From: Rebecca billardiae RCC1528
Taxonomy: Eukaryota; Haptophyta
Reading direction: 5' to 3'
DNA: 64,000 bases
Assembly (NCBI GenBank): GCA_965240325.2
Contig: OZ251249.1
Span: forward strand, 1,025,460-1,089,459
Shown here: positions 9,495 to 20,021 of the stretch, in pieces
Layout of the letters: the number at the start of each line of letters is the position of its first letter
Numbering within the stretch: the first letter of the stretch is position 1
Position numbers and translations under genes: made by a program
Notes under the pieces: generated by a model
The model's input: the letters and a program-made list of their open reading frames with translations, nothing else
Databases searched by the model: none
Told to the model about the DNA's origin: nothing

Positions 9495-10907
9495 TGGCGC
9501 GCGGGGCGGCGGGCGGCGCACGAGCGGCCGTCCGCGCGGATGGTGCCGAGCGGCCGCTGCTGCTGCTGCGCGCTGCTGCGTGCTTTCTGTCGTCATCACA
9601 GGCACAGCGCGACGCTCCGCGCGCTGCGCCCGCGCCGGACGCGCCGCGCGGTCTGGGCCCGGACCGCTAAGCTCGGCACTCAGTACTCACTCAGCAGCGG
9701 CCGCCCGTCCAGGGTCGGTCCGCCTGCCCGGGGACGGAGCCCGCCGGCCGCGCCAGCACGTCTGAGGCCGCCGCGCACGTCGTCGCCTCACATCGTCCGT
9801 CGGCTGACTGATGGCGCGGCATCTATGACTCGTTCGATGATAAACTCTCTCTCCAGTCTCTCTCTCTCTCTCTCTAAATACCTGCGCTCGTCGAACTATA
9901 TCAGATATGCACGAAAGCGGCGGTTTACTACTGGCCTGTTTTATTTCTACCAGATTTCCATTTACTTATTACTATGTCACGGCGACAAACCGTTGCTCGC
10001 CAGTGGGAATCGGTGTCACGCCCCGTTGGGTGTACCTCTCACCGCCGATGGCGGCCCCCACGTGCGCGAGGAACGCGATTCCTGCACTCCTCGGTGACCG
10101 GTGAGTGCAGGAATCCAGTTGCGGCTCTCGTCCGCCTCGTCATTGTCGCACACGAGGTACACCCAACACCATGGGTCGGATCGTAGAACTCTCCGCGCGC
10201 TCGCGCCCGCGCGGCGAGGCACTGGCAGGCTTGTTCTCATCATCTTGTCCAAGACTGCAGCCTGCTAGATGCGCGAGGACGCGTGTGCACGCCTTTCCGC
10301 GCGTCATGGGTGCGCGTGGCACGCACCTTGTCGTCATCTACGCCGAGGAGGCTTAAGCAACCGGCCCACCAACCTGCCGTGACCACGTTCAAATGCAGGC
10401 GGCAAGCTGCATGCGAGCGCACGCAACGGAAACATCTCACGCTCGACAAGGAAGTGGTGGCGGACCGAGAAGAGCTGGAATCATTTGCAGTCCATCTGTT
10501 GTTCAACGATCCTGGTTCACCAGCTGACACGGGCGCGACGCAGCCAAGGCAGAGTGCTTGCAGCTTGCAGCGCGCCCGCAACTACTCGGCGGTCTGCCGC
10601 CGCGGCGCGGCGATCCGGTCACACTGCCGTGCGCTGCGAGTGACCTCTGTGTCATGGCGAAGCAAGCAGCATGTCTTGGCAACACCTTTCGCTACAGCTC
10701 AGCGCCCAAGTACGACCATGCGCCAACGACGTGCCATCACTACTCCGCAATCGCGCCGGCACCCACCACCAGCGGGCAAGCCGCAAGCCGCCATTTTACC
10801 GCGTTTTGGCGAATGTCGCCGTTGGGCTCTCGTAGAAATAAAACAGGCCTACTACCGATTTTACCCGCATCATCGCGCATGTACAATCATCATCACAGTA
10901 GTCGTAG
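9495..10907. other. intergenic, structured repeats, no gene
   Basis: No supported coding region. It contains a (TC)n tract near 9855-9876, the nested inverted repeat at 10025-10166, and ordinary GC-rich sequence otherwise. Confidence 0.45.
10025..10166. repeat. nested inverted repeat, MITE-like
   Basis: An outer 14-bp pair, GTTGGGTGTACCTC near 10025 and GAGGTACACCCAAC near 10153, encloses an inner hairpin at 10078-10116 with 13-bp arms GATTCCTGCACTC and GAGTGCAGGAATC. The two nested stems in ~140 bp look like a small non-autonomous element or a strong secondary structure. No target duplication was identified. Confidence 0.4.
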
Positions 10908-10954
10908 TCTGAACCAAGGAGTCTTTAAAAACCCACAAGACTCCTTGTCTGAAC
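10908..10954. mobile_element. 33-bp miniature transposon copy with 7-bp target duplication
   Basis: The 33-bp core (10915-10947) starts CAAGGAGTCTT and ends AAGACTCCTTG, perfect 11-bp inverted ends. It is flanked by TCTGAAC on both sides (10908-10914 and 10948-10954). The first 22 bases match the terminus of the 1.36-kb element at 20029-21392, which also has a 7-bp duplication. It lies 48 bp upstream of the oxygenase start codon. Confidence 0.7.
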
Positions 10955-10995
10955 ACCGGTCCGACGGTTCGACAGCGCGCGTCGATCGACGGACG

Positions 10996-12147
10996 ATGGG
11001 GTGGGCGGTCGTGCTGCCCACGATGTTGATGTCGTTGGTCGGTCAGGACCTGCCGACGAGTCTGGCCGAGATGTCCCTCGGTCGCATCCGGCCAGCGGGC
11101 GTGGCTAGCTCGTGCGCGCCGAGTGGGCTGTGGACGGATGCGTCGTTGGCGCGCGAGTTCAGGGCAGCGCTCGCACGCATAGCGTCGGCGCCGCTCGAGC
11201 GCGAGCCGTTCCCGCACCTGCACGTGCAGGGCCTCTTCTCCGACTGCTTCTACCACGACCTGCTCGACCAGCTCCCCGCGAACAGCGCGTTCGCAGCCAG
11301 TAGGTATGCCGGCACGGAGCCTCACCATGCCGTGATGTGCTTGCCTCGCAAGACGCTGGGCCAACCGACTCCCTCTCCTCTCAAAGTGCCCTCGGAATGC
11401 TGCAGCAACGGCTCACACGCTGTCACGCCCCGCGACCGGGAGGCGGCTTGCCAGAGGACGCGGTGCTTTCTCCGAAAGCGCCGGCTGACGCGCGCCGCCA
11501 GTAACAACCACGGCTGGGTGCTCATGCAGTCGATGATGACCGCCGACGGCCCGATGCCGCTCTGGGTGCAGCTGCAGCGCCTTGTGCACTCGGCCGACTT
11601 CATGACGCTGCTGGTCCGGCGCTTCTCGCTCGCCGACGGGGACGGCATCCCGGTGTGGAAGCGCGAGCGCTTGCGCGACCGCGGCGGGGAGTCGACGCTG
11701 CGCAACTCCGCCGCCCTCCGCATCGACCCTGAGTGGTACCAGCTCACGCCACACATCGACTTGTGGCAGAAGATCGTCACGTGGCAGTTCTTTCACCCCG
11801 TCGACGACTCGCTCGCGGCGCGCGGCGTCGGCACCCAGTTCATGCGACCGGCGCGCAACCTCGCTGGCACGTTCGTTGCCGACGACCGCGCCAACCCGCC
11901 GTGGTTCGCGTGGGAGGCGATGGAGACGGTCAAGGAGATGCCTGTCGCGCGCAACACCTTCTTCGCCTTCGCACCAAACAACAGGTCGTGGCACGCCGCG
12001 TCTATGAGCCCGAGCCAGCTCGACGGCATCAAGCCCGGCGCGCGAAGGAACTTCCTCGGCTTTGTGACGAGCGCGGCGTTCGATTACCACGGCTTCCAGG
12101 ATGCGCACGGCGACTATGCGGACCGCTTCTTCTGGCTCAGTGAGTAG
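10996..12147 (+). CDS. 2-oxoglutarate/Fe(II)-dependent oxygenase-like protein
   Basis: Exons 10996-11303 and 11502-12147 give a 317-residue protein. The 198-bp intron is in frame and has no stop, but its residues are atypical and it has clean signals: AG|GTATG donor, a CTGAC branch-like site 17 nt before the CAG acceptor. The C-terminal half shows a plausible 2OG oxygenase facial triad: H187 and D189 in TPHID, H267 in SWHAAS, with R285 in RRNFLGF as the likely 2-oxoglutarate anchor. Such proteins hydroxylate peptides or small molecules; the substrate here is unknown. The start at 10996 gives a weakly hydrophobic N-terminus (MGWAVVLPTMLMSLVG) that might be a signal peptide. A 33-bp transposon relic lies just upstream. 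An intron-retained form would insert 66 residues into the N-terminal half. Confidence 0.65.
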   Translation: MGWAVVLPTMLMSLVGQDLPTSLAEMSLGRIRPAGVASSCAPSGLWTDASLAREFRAALARIASAPLEREPFPHLHVQGLFSDCFYHDLLDQLPANSAFAASRYAGTEPHHAVMCLPRKTLGQPTPSPLKVPSECCSNGSHAVTPRDREAACQRTRCFLRKRRLTRAASNNHGWVLMQSMMTADGPMPLWVQLQRLVHSADFMTLLVRRFSLADGDGIPVWKRERLRDRGGESTLRNSAALRIDPEWYQLTPHIDLWQKIVTWQFFHPVDDSLAARGVGTQFMRPARNLAGTFVADDRANPPWFAWEAMETVKEMPVARNTFFAFAPNNRSWHAASMSPSQLDGIKPGARRNFLGFVTSAAFDYHGFQDAHGDYADRFFWLSE

Positions 12148-13600
12148 CAGTCGCCCCTGCGCCGCAGGGGCGCGGCCGTGGCATCCTGAGTCATCAGTAG
12201 CCAGACCTGTGACGCTGATGCCGAGATGCTCCAGGGCTGTCGGCTGATCATGCGGCGACGTACGGCGGTCCGTGCGATGGGTCGCCACACCTAGGCCAGC
12301 AGCCGGACGACCCGACTCGGACGGCCTGCCGCGCCGGCGCGCCGCCCCTGACGCGGGCCGCGGCCGGAGTTACACTCGAGTACCAGTTCGGTACTGCTGC
12401 AAATATAAAATAACGGTAGTGCGCTGCACGGACAACGCGGTGCCGCATGCCCGGCCATGACCGGCGCGCTCTCGGATGAATCTGCTGACTCATCAGCAGG
12501 TAGCAGAGGCTTCCGTGCTGACGGGATTGTCAGTCCGCGACCAGCCGACGGAGTCGTCGTCAGTCTAACTACTGAGCAGAGTGACGACGAGTCGTCGTAC
12601 TGTAACTGATCGATGGTGTCCGTGCTACGCGGTTATCGGGCCCGCCGATTATCCGGGGTCAGTCACCGGCGCGACGCGGCCGCGGCCTGATTTTCTGTCG
12701 CCGGCTGAATGTGAGGAGCCGCGGGGCGCGGCCGCCGGTGAGTCTGAGTCATCGATCGTCCGGTCGGATCGGCCGCGCGATGATGCCGATCGACCGCCGC
12801 CGCCCCGCGGGCGCGCGGACGGCGCGGGGCCGACTCCATACGACGCCGGACTTCCGGCTCACTACCGCCGGTTACGCGGTACGTCTATATAGCTGCTGCT
12901 GATACTCCACTACTATCCAGTAGCACCGTGCCAACCCGCCAACCGCCCGGACCATAAGGCCGCGCCACACTCACTGGCGGCAGCTCAGACAGCTCAGCGC
13001 AGGCCGACTACGACCAGTACCGTCCAGTACGCGACGGTACCGCGTACTCTTATCGCGCGCCTTGAGAGTTGAGTCAGGAGGCTGTGATCGGACCGCGCCA
13101 TGCTGCGGCAACGCGCGGGCACTAGCTCTAGGCTAGTGCTGATGCGCTGTCAGTATATATATATATATAGTTTTCGTCGCGCCTCACTAGTTGTTTGAGT
13201 CACATCATCAGCATATATACACACAGCGCAAGATTTCGGAAAAGATGTCGTTACGGGCCCCCCCCTGCACCCGCCCGCTCGCGGAAATTCAGCATGGCGA
13301 CGCGCGGCGCGCTGAAGGGCGGGGAGCGTGCGCGCGCAGTCCCAGACTACCCCGACGAATTTCCCCGAGCGTCTCCCCATCGATCCAAGACACCCCGCCC
13401 TGCCCACAGCTCGAGATCGGAACAGGTGCAGTTGAGGTCGCGTGCCGCGCGGGCGGCTCGGGCGCCAGTGCGCACCTTTTTTTATGGATGGCCACAGAAC
13501 ACCCTTCTTCCTCGGTGAGGAGGCCATGCACGGCAGCCACAGGTGCGTATGCATTCGACTGAAGCCTGATCCGCAGCCGGCTGCTGCTCCGAGCACGCAC
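12148..13600. other. intergenic, no gene recognised
   Basis: No domain-bearing frame. There is a hairpin with arms CACTAGC/GCTAGTG near 13120-13138 and a (TA)n run at about 13153-13169. Confidence 0.45.
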
Positions 13601-13707
13601 GCCGCTCGAGTTTGGAGCTGCGCGGCAAGCACTTCTACTCCGAGGCGATGATGCCAGGCGTGTGGGGTCAGATCACTGCGATGGCGCGCGAGGAGGGCGG
13701 CGACTAG
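13600..13707 (+). pseudogene. short 3' relic of an unidentified gene
   Basis: The last codons before the TAG at 13705-13707 read as normal protein (GKHFYSEAMMPGVWGQITAM then AREEGGD), unlike the surrounding biased frames. The preceding sequence continues the same style only after a one-base shift near 13615, which suggests an indel in a decayed gene. No family is recognisable. Confidence 0.3.
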
Positions 13708-13970
13708 GCGTCGCCGCCCGGCGATAACGGCGGAAGTTGTTGCGGCCCCGCCTCTCGCGGCCCCGCCTGCAGCACTCCGCTTACGGCGTTCGTGTCCGCC
13801 GCCCAGATCGAGCCCTCAGAGCGGATGCGGCTCGACGCCTCACACGGCGGGTGCAACCTGCAGCGCCGCCCCGCATGACCCAGCTGCCCGCGCGGCAGCT
13901 GCCGAGACCACGTGCCCGCGGCTCGACCCCTCCGTGTTGACCGCCGTCGTGTCACTACCGCCGCCTGGCC

Positions 13971-14894
13971 GTGCCGACTGCCCGCTGCTCTCACCCTTCC
14001 ACCTCCCTGCTGCCCGTGCAAGCCGGAGCTCGCCACCAGCTGCCCGCACTCGTCGACGAGACGCCGATCGCTGGCCCGGCCCATTGCTCATCGCCCGCCG
14101 CCCGCACGTCCGCGCCGCGGCGCCCGCCGCACGGCACGCAGCTCTCGGCGGCAAGCATTGCTGCCGTGGACGGCAGCGCCGACCTGCTCGCGATCCACGT
14201 TGCCGAACTGTCGGAGGCGAACGTGCGCAAGAGCTGCGAGCTGAGCGCCGTGCCGAGACTCGAGAAGCAGCTGCACGCGGAGCGCGCTGCAGCAGCCGAA
14301 CGGACGGCGGCGGCCGCCGAGACGATGGCTGCACTTAGGGTGCTGCTCGGCGTGGCCGAGGCCAAGTGGCGCGCAGCCTCGGCCGATGCCGCCGCGAGCA
14401 AGCCTGCTCGGCAAACCGCTGCGTTCGCGCTTGCCGCTGCTGCTCGGCGTGAGGCGCGCGCGCACGTGGCCGAGCGCGCTGCCGCGCGCGAGGAAGGCGC
14501 GGAGGAGCTTGGGCGGCTCGAAGCGGACCTGGCTACTGCGCACGAGGTGACACGTGCGGCGTGCGGGCGCGCGTCCCAGGCGCGTGCAAGCTCGAGCTCG
14601 CGCGCGAAGAACTTGGCGCCAAGCCTCCGCGCACGAGAGCGCGGCGGAGGCGGTGGCGGCGGTGCGGCGCACGAGCAGCGAGCAGCCGCGCCATCCAGTC
14701 GGACGAGCAGTGATGAAGTGCTTCAAAGCTCGGAGTCAGATTCACCGTTCACGTCGGTCACGGCCTGCCACGCAGCTGTCGGACTGAGTCCCGGTCCCGG
14801 TCATCGTCCGGCGCTGAGTCGTGACTCGCGGCAGCAGCCGCGCCCGGCGGTGCGGCGCGGTCAGCCCGCGGCGGCCCGCGCGGCTCACTGGTAG
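13971..14894 (+). CDS. putative coiled-coil protein, possibly decayed
   Basis: An open frame of 307 residues. Its middle part (about residues 58-200) has the heptad-like Ala/Glu/Arg/Leu composition of a coiled coil, for example LSEANVRKSCELSAVPRLEK and EEGAEELGRLEADLATAHE. A second frame at about 14554-14700 continues similar composition, so the frame may be broken or spliced near 14570. The N-terminal ~55 residues look non-coding. No family assignment is possible, and it may be a pseudogene. Confidence 0.3.
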   Translation: MPTARCSHPSTSLLPVQAGARHQLPALVDETPIAGPAHCSSPAARTSAPRRPPHGTQLSAASIAAVDGSADLLAIHVAELSEANVRKSCELSAVPRLEKQLHAERAAAAERTAAAAETMAALRVLLGVAEAKWRAASADAAASKPARQTAAFALAAAARREARAHVAERAAAREEGAEELGRLEADLATAHEVTRAACGRASQARASSSSRAKNLAPSLRARERGGGGGGGAAHEQRAAAPSSRTSSDEVLQSSESDSPFTSVTACHAAVGLSPGPGHRPALSRDSRQQPRPAVRRGQPAAARAAHW

Positions 14895-15590
14895 CAGTCG
14901 CCTGACCAAGTTAGAGTCGTGTTATTATCGACCAGTAGGACCGTACGTCGTGAGAGTCATCGCGGAGGCTGCTGAGTCAGCTGCGCCCGACCCGCTCCGC
15001 GCCTCCGGTCAGCCTCCGCGCCCGCTGCCGCCTCCGCCGCGGGGCCGGCCGATCGTCGGGCGGTCAGCCGCGTAGTCCGCGATGAAACTCGACGTCCAAC
15101 GGCCAACCGGTCCGCGCGCGAGTAACCGCCAAACCCGCCGGTCAAGTCGTAGTGTGAGCCGTGCTGACTGCGTGACGCCGCGGCCGGGCCCGGGCGCGCG
15201 GGTGCCAGTAGCTATACTATAGATACTAGCTAGGCCCCGGGTGCCAGTAGCTACTGGCACCCGGGCGGTAGCTACTGGCACCCGCGCCACCGGTGACCCG
15301 CCCTGCCGCGGCCGCGGCCGCTCGGCCATTGTGACCCGGCGGCGAGTGAGAGTCCCCGTAGTCAGCTCTCATGATGGCCTCACGCGAGGATCGCGCCGGT
15401 ACGGACCGCTGCGACGACTGGTGGCGCGCGCCGACTTCTGTCTGTCTCGTGCAGCGAGCGAGCCGCGGCGCCGGCGGCAGCGGCGGCAGCCGTCGCGCCG
15501 CCGACTGCTGCGCTGGCTGCTGCTGCGGCGGCGGAGCTTCAACGGCGGCGAGCCGCGCGGCCCGCGCGGTCCGGGCACAGAGCGGCTGAG
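14895..15590. other. intergenic with GGTGCCAGTAGCTA repeats
   Basis: No gene seen. Around 15200-15290 a short unit containing GTGCCAGTAGCTA is present in both orientations, giving a small inverted-repeat cluster. Confidence 0.4.
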
Positions 15591-16200
15591 CTGTGACACG
15601 GGATGCCGGACCGTCCCGCCGAGCGGCAACGGTCGTCACGGGCTGCACGTTGGGCTCGGACACGGCCGTGGTGAGGTTGACGAGAGCAAGTACGACCTCG
15701 CCGTTGTGCATGAACTTGAGCGAGATGACCGCGCTGAACGAGCAGACCAAGTCTGTTCGGCACGCCTCGCAGCGTGCGTCGAGGCCGAGGAAGGCTGGGT
15801 TCTCAGGAACGGTACTGCAGGCGACGGTGCACACCGAGCGGACGTTCTGCTCCACCACCTCCATACCGCCGAGCGCGACGAACTCGGGCGCACACAGTGC
15901 CTCGCGCAGGAACGCAGCAGTCAAGCCGCTTCGGCCCCTGCCGGTCACGTCGCCGAGTCACGCCGCAGCCGCTCATGAATCTTGCGCACCTGCGCGACGA
16001 AGAGGGCGGCGCTGCACGCGGACATGCAGATAGCGAGGAGCGCGACGTGCAACGCGTTCATCGCCGTCGCCAGAGCGCTACCAGACCCACACATCGCCTG
16101 CCATGCCGCCTCGACCGCCTCGCGCGAGCTCCACAAACAGTGCGCTTCTGCCGCGCGAGCACGCTCTGCTGTGTGATCTGGTTGGTGTACCGGTGAAAAT
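15590..16200 (-). pseudogene. frameshifted membrane-protein-like relic
   Basis: Two overlapping minus frames look coding but do not join. The upstream frame (about 16190-15950) has a hydrophobic helix, NALHVALLAICMSACSAALF, followed by VAQVRKIHERLRRD and a stop. The downstream frame resumes at about 15945 with SGLTAAFLREALCAPEFVAL and a Cys-containing stretch to about 15600. No splice pair joins the two frames, so a frameshift in a decayed gene is the simplest reading. The family is unknown. Confidence 0.35.
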
Positions 16201-17135
16201 GCATCGAGGGGCCCTTCGTATGCGGCATTAGACCTCGCACGTCCTTCTCCCCGCCCTTCTTTCACGCCAAGTGTCTGCGCGCGCGGCGATCCGCGGCGGC
16301 GGGCAGATGCGGCCACATGCAGGCGAGCAGCAGAAAGGGCGCGCGTGCATGGTGAACGCGTCAGATGCAGGATACGCGATGCGCATTTTGGGCATCTACA
16401 CTCCGATCCCGCCCATCGCCACTTATTCGCCAGACCCGCATCTCCAAGGGGCTCGGCGCTGTGCGCGCCTCTCCGCGCGCGAATGTTCAAATCATGGCCG
16501 CGCGTGCAAACGGGGTGCAGGTGGACGATGGATGCGGCGGAGCGATTCCTGCGCCGCGCCGCAAATGCGGGGAACTGTATTGCGCAGCTGAAGCGCACGC
16601 ACCATCGCGGCCCAGCCAAGCCGCTCGGTCCCAGGCCGACGCCAGCTGGCGACGTTCGTCGCGCGATGGGCGATTTCGACGACATCGCGACGCTCTCGAC
16701 CAAGTCGACTCCGGCCGTCCGCCGGCCGCGTCCAACTGCCGGCGAGGGGGGGCCACTCGGCGGTTATCGATTTTTTTAATGGGTTCGCCGAATTAGCTTA
16801 CGGTCGTGGCTGGCGGGCGATCCTGCGCTGTGCATCGGGGACGCAATGCTGGACGTATACGACTAGTAGTCCGCCGGCTCCGCCGCGCTCCGGGCCCGGC
16901 GCATATATCGCGCTGATGAGCGCGATCGCGGCGGATTATTCCGCGCGATATCTGCGGCTCTGCTCGCTAACTACTCGCGGGGGACTCCCGCGGACCAGAC
17001 CCCACTCGTCACACCGTACTCTCAGACAGGCGGCGCCCGACGTGATCACTGCTATCCGCGCCGCCGCCGCGGCAGCGGCCGCAGCAGCGGCGCGCCCCAC
17101 CTCGCGCGAGGCGGCGGGCCGCAGGGCCACGGCGC
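16201..17135. other. intergenic, no gene recognised
   Basis: Several overlapping frames on both strands but none with a domain or convincing composition. The PSS-like gene ends at 17136 on its left side. Confidence 0.4.
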
Positions 17136-18345
17136 TCAGCTCGCGACGTAGCGGTAGGCGAGCGGTCCGAGCGGCAGCGAGAGCAGCGCGCACGCCTGCA
17201 GCAGCGCGCACGCCTCGAGCGCCCACAGCCGCCAGCCGCGCACCGAGAGCAGCCACGCGCACAGCGTGAGTGCCGCGCACCCCTTGGCCAGCATCGACCA
17301 CACCGAGCGCGAGCGGAAGTGCGACTCGGAGGCCGGGTCTCGCATGAGCATCTTGGAGGAGAGCATCGGCAGCGTGCTCACCATCAGGGCGCCCACCGCG
17401 CACAGCCACGCGCCCGCGGCGGCGCGCGCGCACGGCGCGCCGCCGCCGAGCCCGCCGAGGAGGAGCGCGGCGCCGCGCGCGGCCGAGGCGTGCGCGCCGC
17501 ACGTGAGCGCGCTCGCCGCGCTCGCGCACACGCCGCCGCCGCCGCCCGGCGCGGCGGCGGCGGCGGCGAGCGCGGCCGCGCGCAGCGCGAGCACGATCGG
17601 CGCGACCGCCATCAGCGCGCCCTGCGGGGCGGGCACGCCGCGGAAGAACTTGGCGCGCGAGATGTACGTCGTGGCGAACGCGTCGCGCCGCTCGTCCTGC
17701 GCGCCGCCCAGGTCGAGGTGCGGCGCGGAGAAGGCGTGCACCGGCGCGGCGCACGCGCCCACGGCGCCGCCGCCGCCGGCCGCGCCGGGCGGCGGCGCGG
17801 GCCGCAGCGTGCCCACGTTGAAGCGCGCGAGCCGGTACGCGGCGCAGAAGACGTACGCGAGGCAGCAGCCCCACAGCAGCCCGTCGAGCCACTCGCCGTC
17901 GCACCCCGCCGCCGGCGTCGCGCCCGCCGCCGCCTGCTCGGCGTCCCAGCGCGTCGCCCACGCGTGCACGATCAGCGCGGGCGCCTGCGCACACGGCGCG
18001 CGGCCGGGCAGCGGGGCGGGGCGTCGGCGCGGGCGGCGCGCGAGCGGGCGCGCACGAGTCGCGCGACGGGGCGCGCGCGGCGACGGCGCGCACCGCGCCA
18101 AAGTCGACGAGGTCGCAGAGCGAGTCGAGCTCGCCGCCAAACTGCGTGACCGCGCCCAGCCTGCGCGCGACGTGGCCGTCCAGCCCGTCGCACACGGCGG
18201 AGACGCCGAGCCAGAAGAGGGAGGCGGCGAACGAGCCGCGCGTCGCCTCGCGGATCGCGGTCATGCCGCAGCCCAGCGCCGCGAGCGTGAGCAGCGAGGG
18301 CGCCACCAGCGCCAGCGACGACGGCGCGCTCGGCGGCGGCGCCAT
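17136..18345 (-). CDS. CDP-alcohol phosphatidyltransferase, PssA-type
   Basis: Two exons, 18345-18094 and 17984-17136, give 366 residues. The 109-bp intron (GTGCGCGCC donor, GTGTGCGCAG acceptor) links two frames exactly, producing DFGA|APALIVHAW, where bacterial PssA proteins have a very similar junction. Exon 1 carries the complete CDP-alcohol transferase signature D56-G57-x2-A60-R61-x8-G70-x3-D74-x3-D78. Exon 2 has AYRLARFNVG and FFRGVPAPQGA, both typical of CDP-diacylglycerol-serine O-phosphatidyltransferase. About six further hydrophobic segments follow. It probably makes phosphatidylserine from CDP-diacylglycerol and serine in an internal membrane. A related phosphatidyltransferase activity is possible. 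The shared upstream motif lies 231 bp before the start. Confidence 0.78.
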
Positions 18346-18575
18346 GCTGGTGTCGATTAAAAGGACACGACGAGCAGGCGGGGTACTTACTTTACGAAAA
18401 AGAAGCGCTCGACGCGCTCCCTATTATAATACTGCCGCGAGGCGGCCGCAGCCAAGGGCGGTAGGTACCGCAGCCCTCGTCCAGGCCTCGCAGGCGGACA
18501 GCTGAACGAATTTTTCCGGCGGCGCTACCATCGGCGACGGCTTCATGCGGGCGGTGACAGTTGGCGGGCGTCAAT

Positions 18576-18620
18576 CTCGCCTGCCTGAGCTGTGTGCGTC
18601 TCTTATTCTTAGTAAACTGC
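18576..18620 (-). promoter_or_regulatory. shared upstream motif, copy 2
   Basis: Minus-strand sequence GCAGTTTACTAAGAATAAG followed by AGACGCACACAGCTCAGGC and AGGCGAG, closely matching 2844-2890 and 38759-38811. It is farther from its gene (231 bp) than the other two copies, which could mean a longer 5'UTR or an unseen upstream exon. Confidence 0.45.
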
Positions 18621-18639
18621 AGTCATGTTGAAGCACCCC

Positions 18640-19670
18640 CCCCATGTCCTTCTTTCTGTGGGGGGGGGGGGTGCACCCTGCTCGAAGGGCTGATGGGCAG
18701 CAGGGGGGGGGGGGGGGGGGCAACCTGCTCAAGCTCAGGCTGGCGGGCTGCAGGGGGGGGGGGGGGGGGGGGGGGGGGGGGTGCTCGCACCCCGATTGAG
18801 CAGGCCCATTGGGTGCTGCGGCAGGCGCGCGCCGCGGGCCCGGGCAGGCCGTCGCAGTGCAGGAAGTGGTCCCAGAGCTCTGCAGAGCGCGCCTGCGGCG
18901 CAATGACTGGCCTTCATAGCAGTAGTCTTCATCACCCATCCGCCATCTCATGATATCCGCCTAAGCGGGGGCCATCGCGCCGAGCGCACCGCGCGTGACT
19001 CGTGTCGGCGCGGCCGACCGTGACGTCTACGGACTGCTCGGATTCGGACGCTCGTCACTCCCAACTGGGAATCGGCCGCCGACTGCACGAGCGGCACCCT
19101 GCCTAGGGCGGTCGGCGCGTCGCTGCTCGCGACGCACCTACTCCGAAGCAGACGCCCCTCGCCGGCCCGCAAGCTCGGCCACCATGCCACCGCGTGGCGA
19201 GCGCAACCGGTTGCGCTCTGGGCTGACCAAGCCAGCAACCGGGACGGCGGCGCGGACGCCGCGCCACCGCGTCCGCCTGCCGTCGCGGTTGGATTGAGCA
19301 CGGACCGTAGCACGAAGGCACGTGGCGTGCCAGCGCGCTGCCAGCCCACCAGCGCTCTCCGTTGCACGTACGCGCACAACGCACGCTTGGCCGGGCGCCG
19401 GGGGCCGTGGGGGAATCCAGCGCCGCCATCGTCTCGCTCGATCAGAGCGCGCGCCTTCGGCTATGCTGTCCTCATAGAAAGCACGCCAAAAAGGGCCAAA
19501 AAATTTCTTCGCCTCGGGCCTGCGGGGCCCCGGGGGAGGCCCCCCGGACCCCCCGCTGTGGGTCCGGGGGCTGGCGCCCCCGGACTTCCGGTGCAGGGGG
19601 GGGGGGGGGGGGGGGGCTACCACCTCGGGGCCGGCGCCAGACGCTGCAGGGGGGGGGGGGGGAGTTGCAA
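18640..19670. repeat. poly-G and cruciform-forming tracts
   Basis: Long uninterrupted G runs occur at about 18660-18670, 18702-18720, 18754-18781, 19598-19616 and 19651-19662. Between 19520 and 19590 there are G/C palindromes, including a perfect 10-bp stem GTCCGGGGGC/GCCCCCGGAC. No coding region is supported; translated frames here are homopolymeric Gly or Pro. Confidence 0.6.
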
Positions 19671-20021
19671 CCTGATCAGACTCAGAAGGCCCCACAGATG
19701 AAGGACACAGTGGCAGGGTTACAACATCATGACTGCAGTATTCTGTATTACCGTCCGGTAGATCCGATCGGGTACAGGGGTTGCCTGGGGCCGCAGACGT
19801 CACGGGGGGCGGGCGGCAAGGCAGCGCACGCCCAAAGACTCACTAAAGAGGCGCAGCGTCAGGTGCCCACGACGGCATGGGCGGCGTCGGCCGGCGCGGT
19901 CCCCAGAGACGCTGCGCCCTGCCACCGGGCTGGCCCCCGAACGCACGCTGTCAGCGCCAAGCGCGTGTCACGTCGGTCAGGGGGCGGCTCCCGGGAAGTA
20001 AGTGCAAGGCGCGGGCCCCGC
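19671..20021. other. intergenic left of transposon
   Basis: No gene recognised. If the 20029-21392 element were removed, this sequence would abut the 3' part of the broken tyrosine recombinase on the minus strand. Confidence 0.4.

Noticed and set aside
6690-9605. Long minus-strand open frame of ~970 codons
   Set aside because: It is antisense to the propeller-channel gene, Arg/Ala-biased and without domains; GC-rich coding DNA routinely opens such shadow frames.
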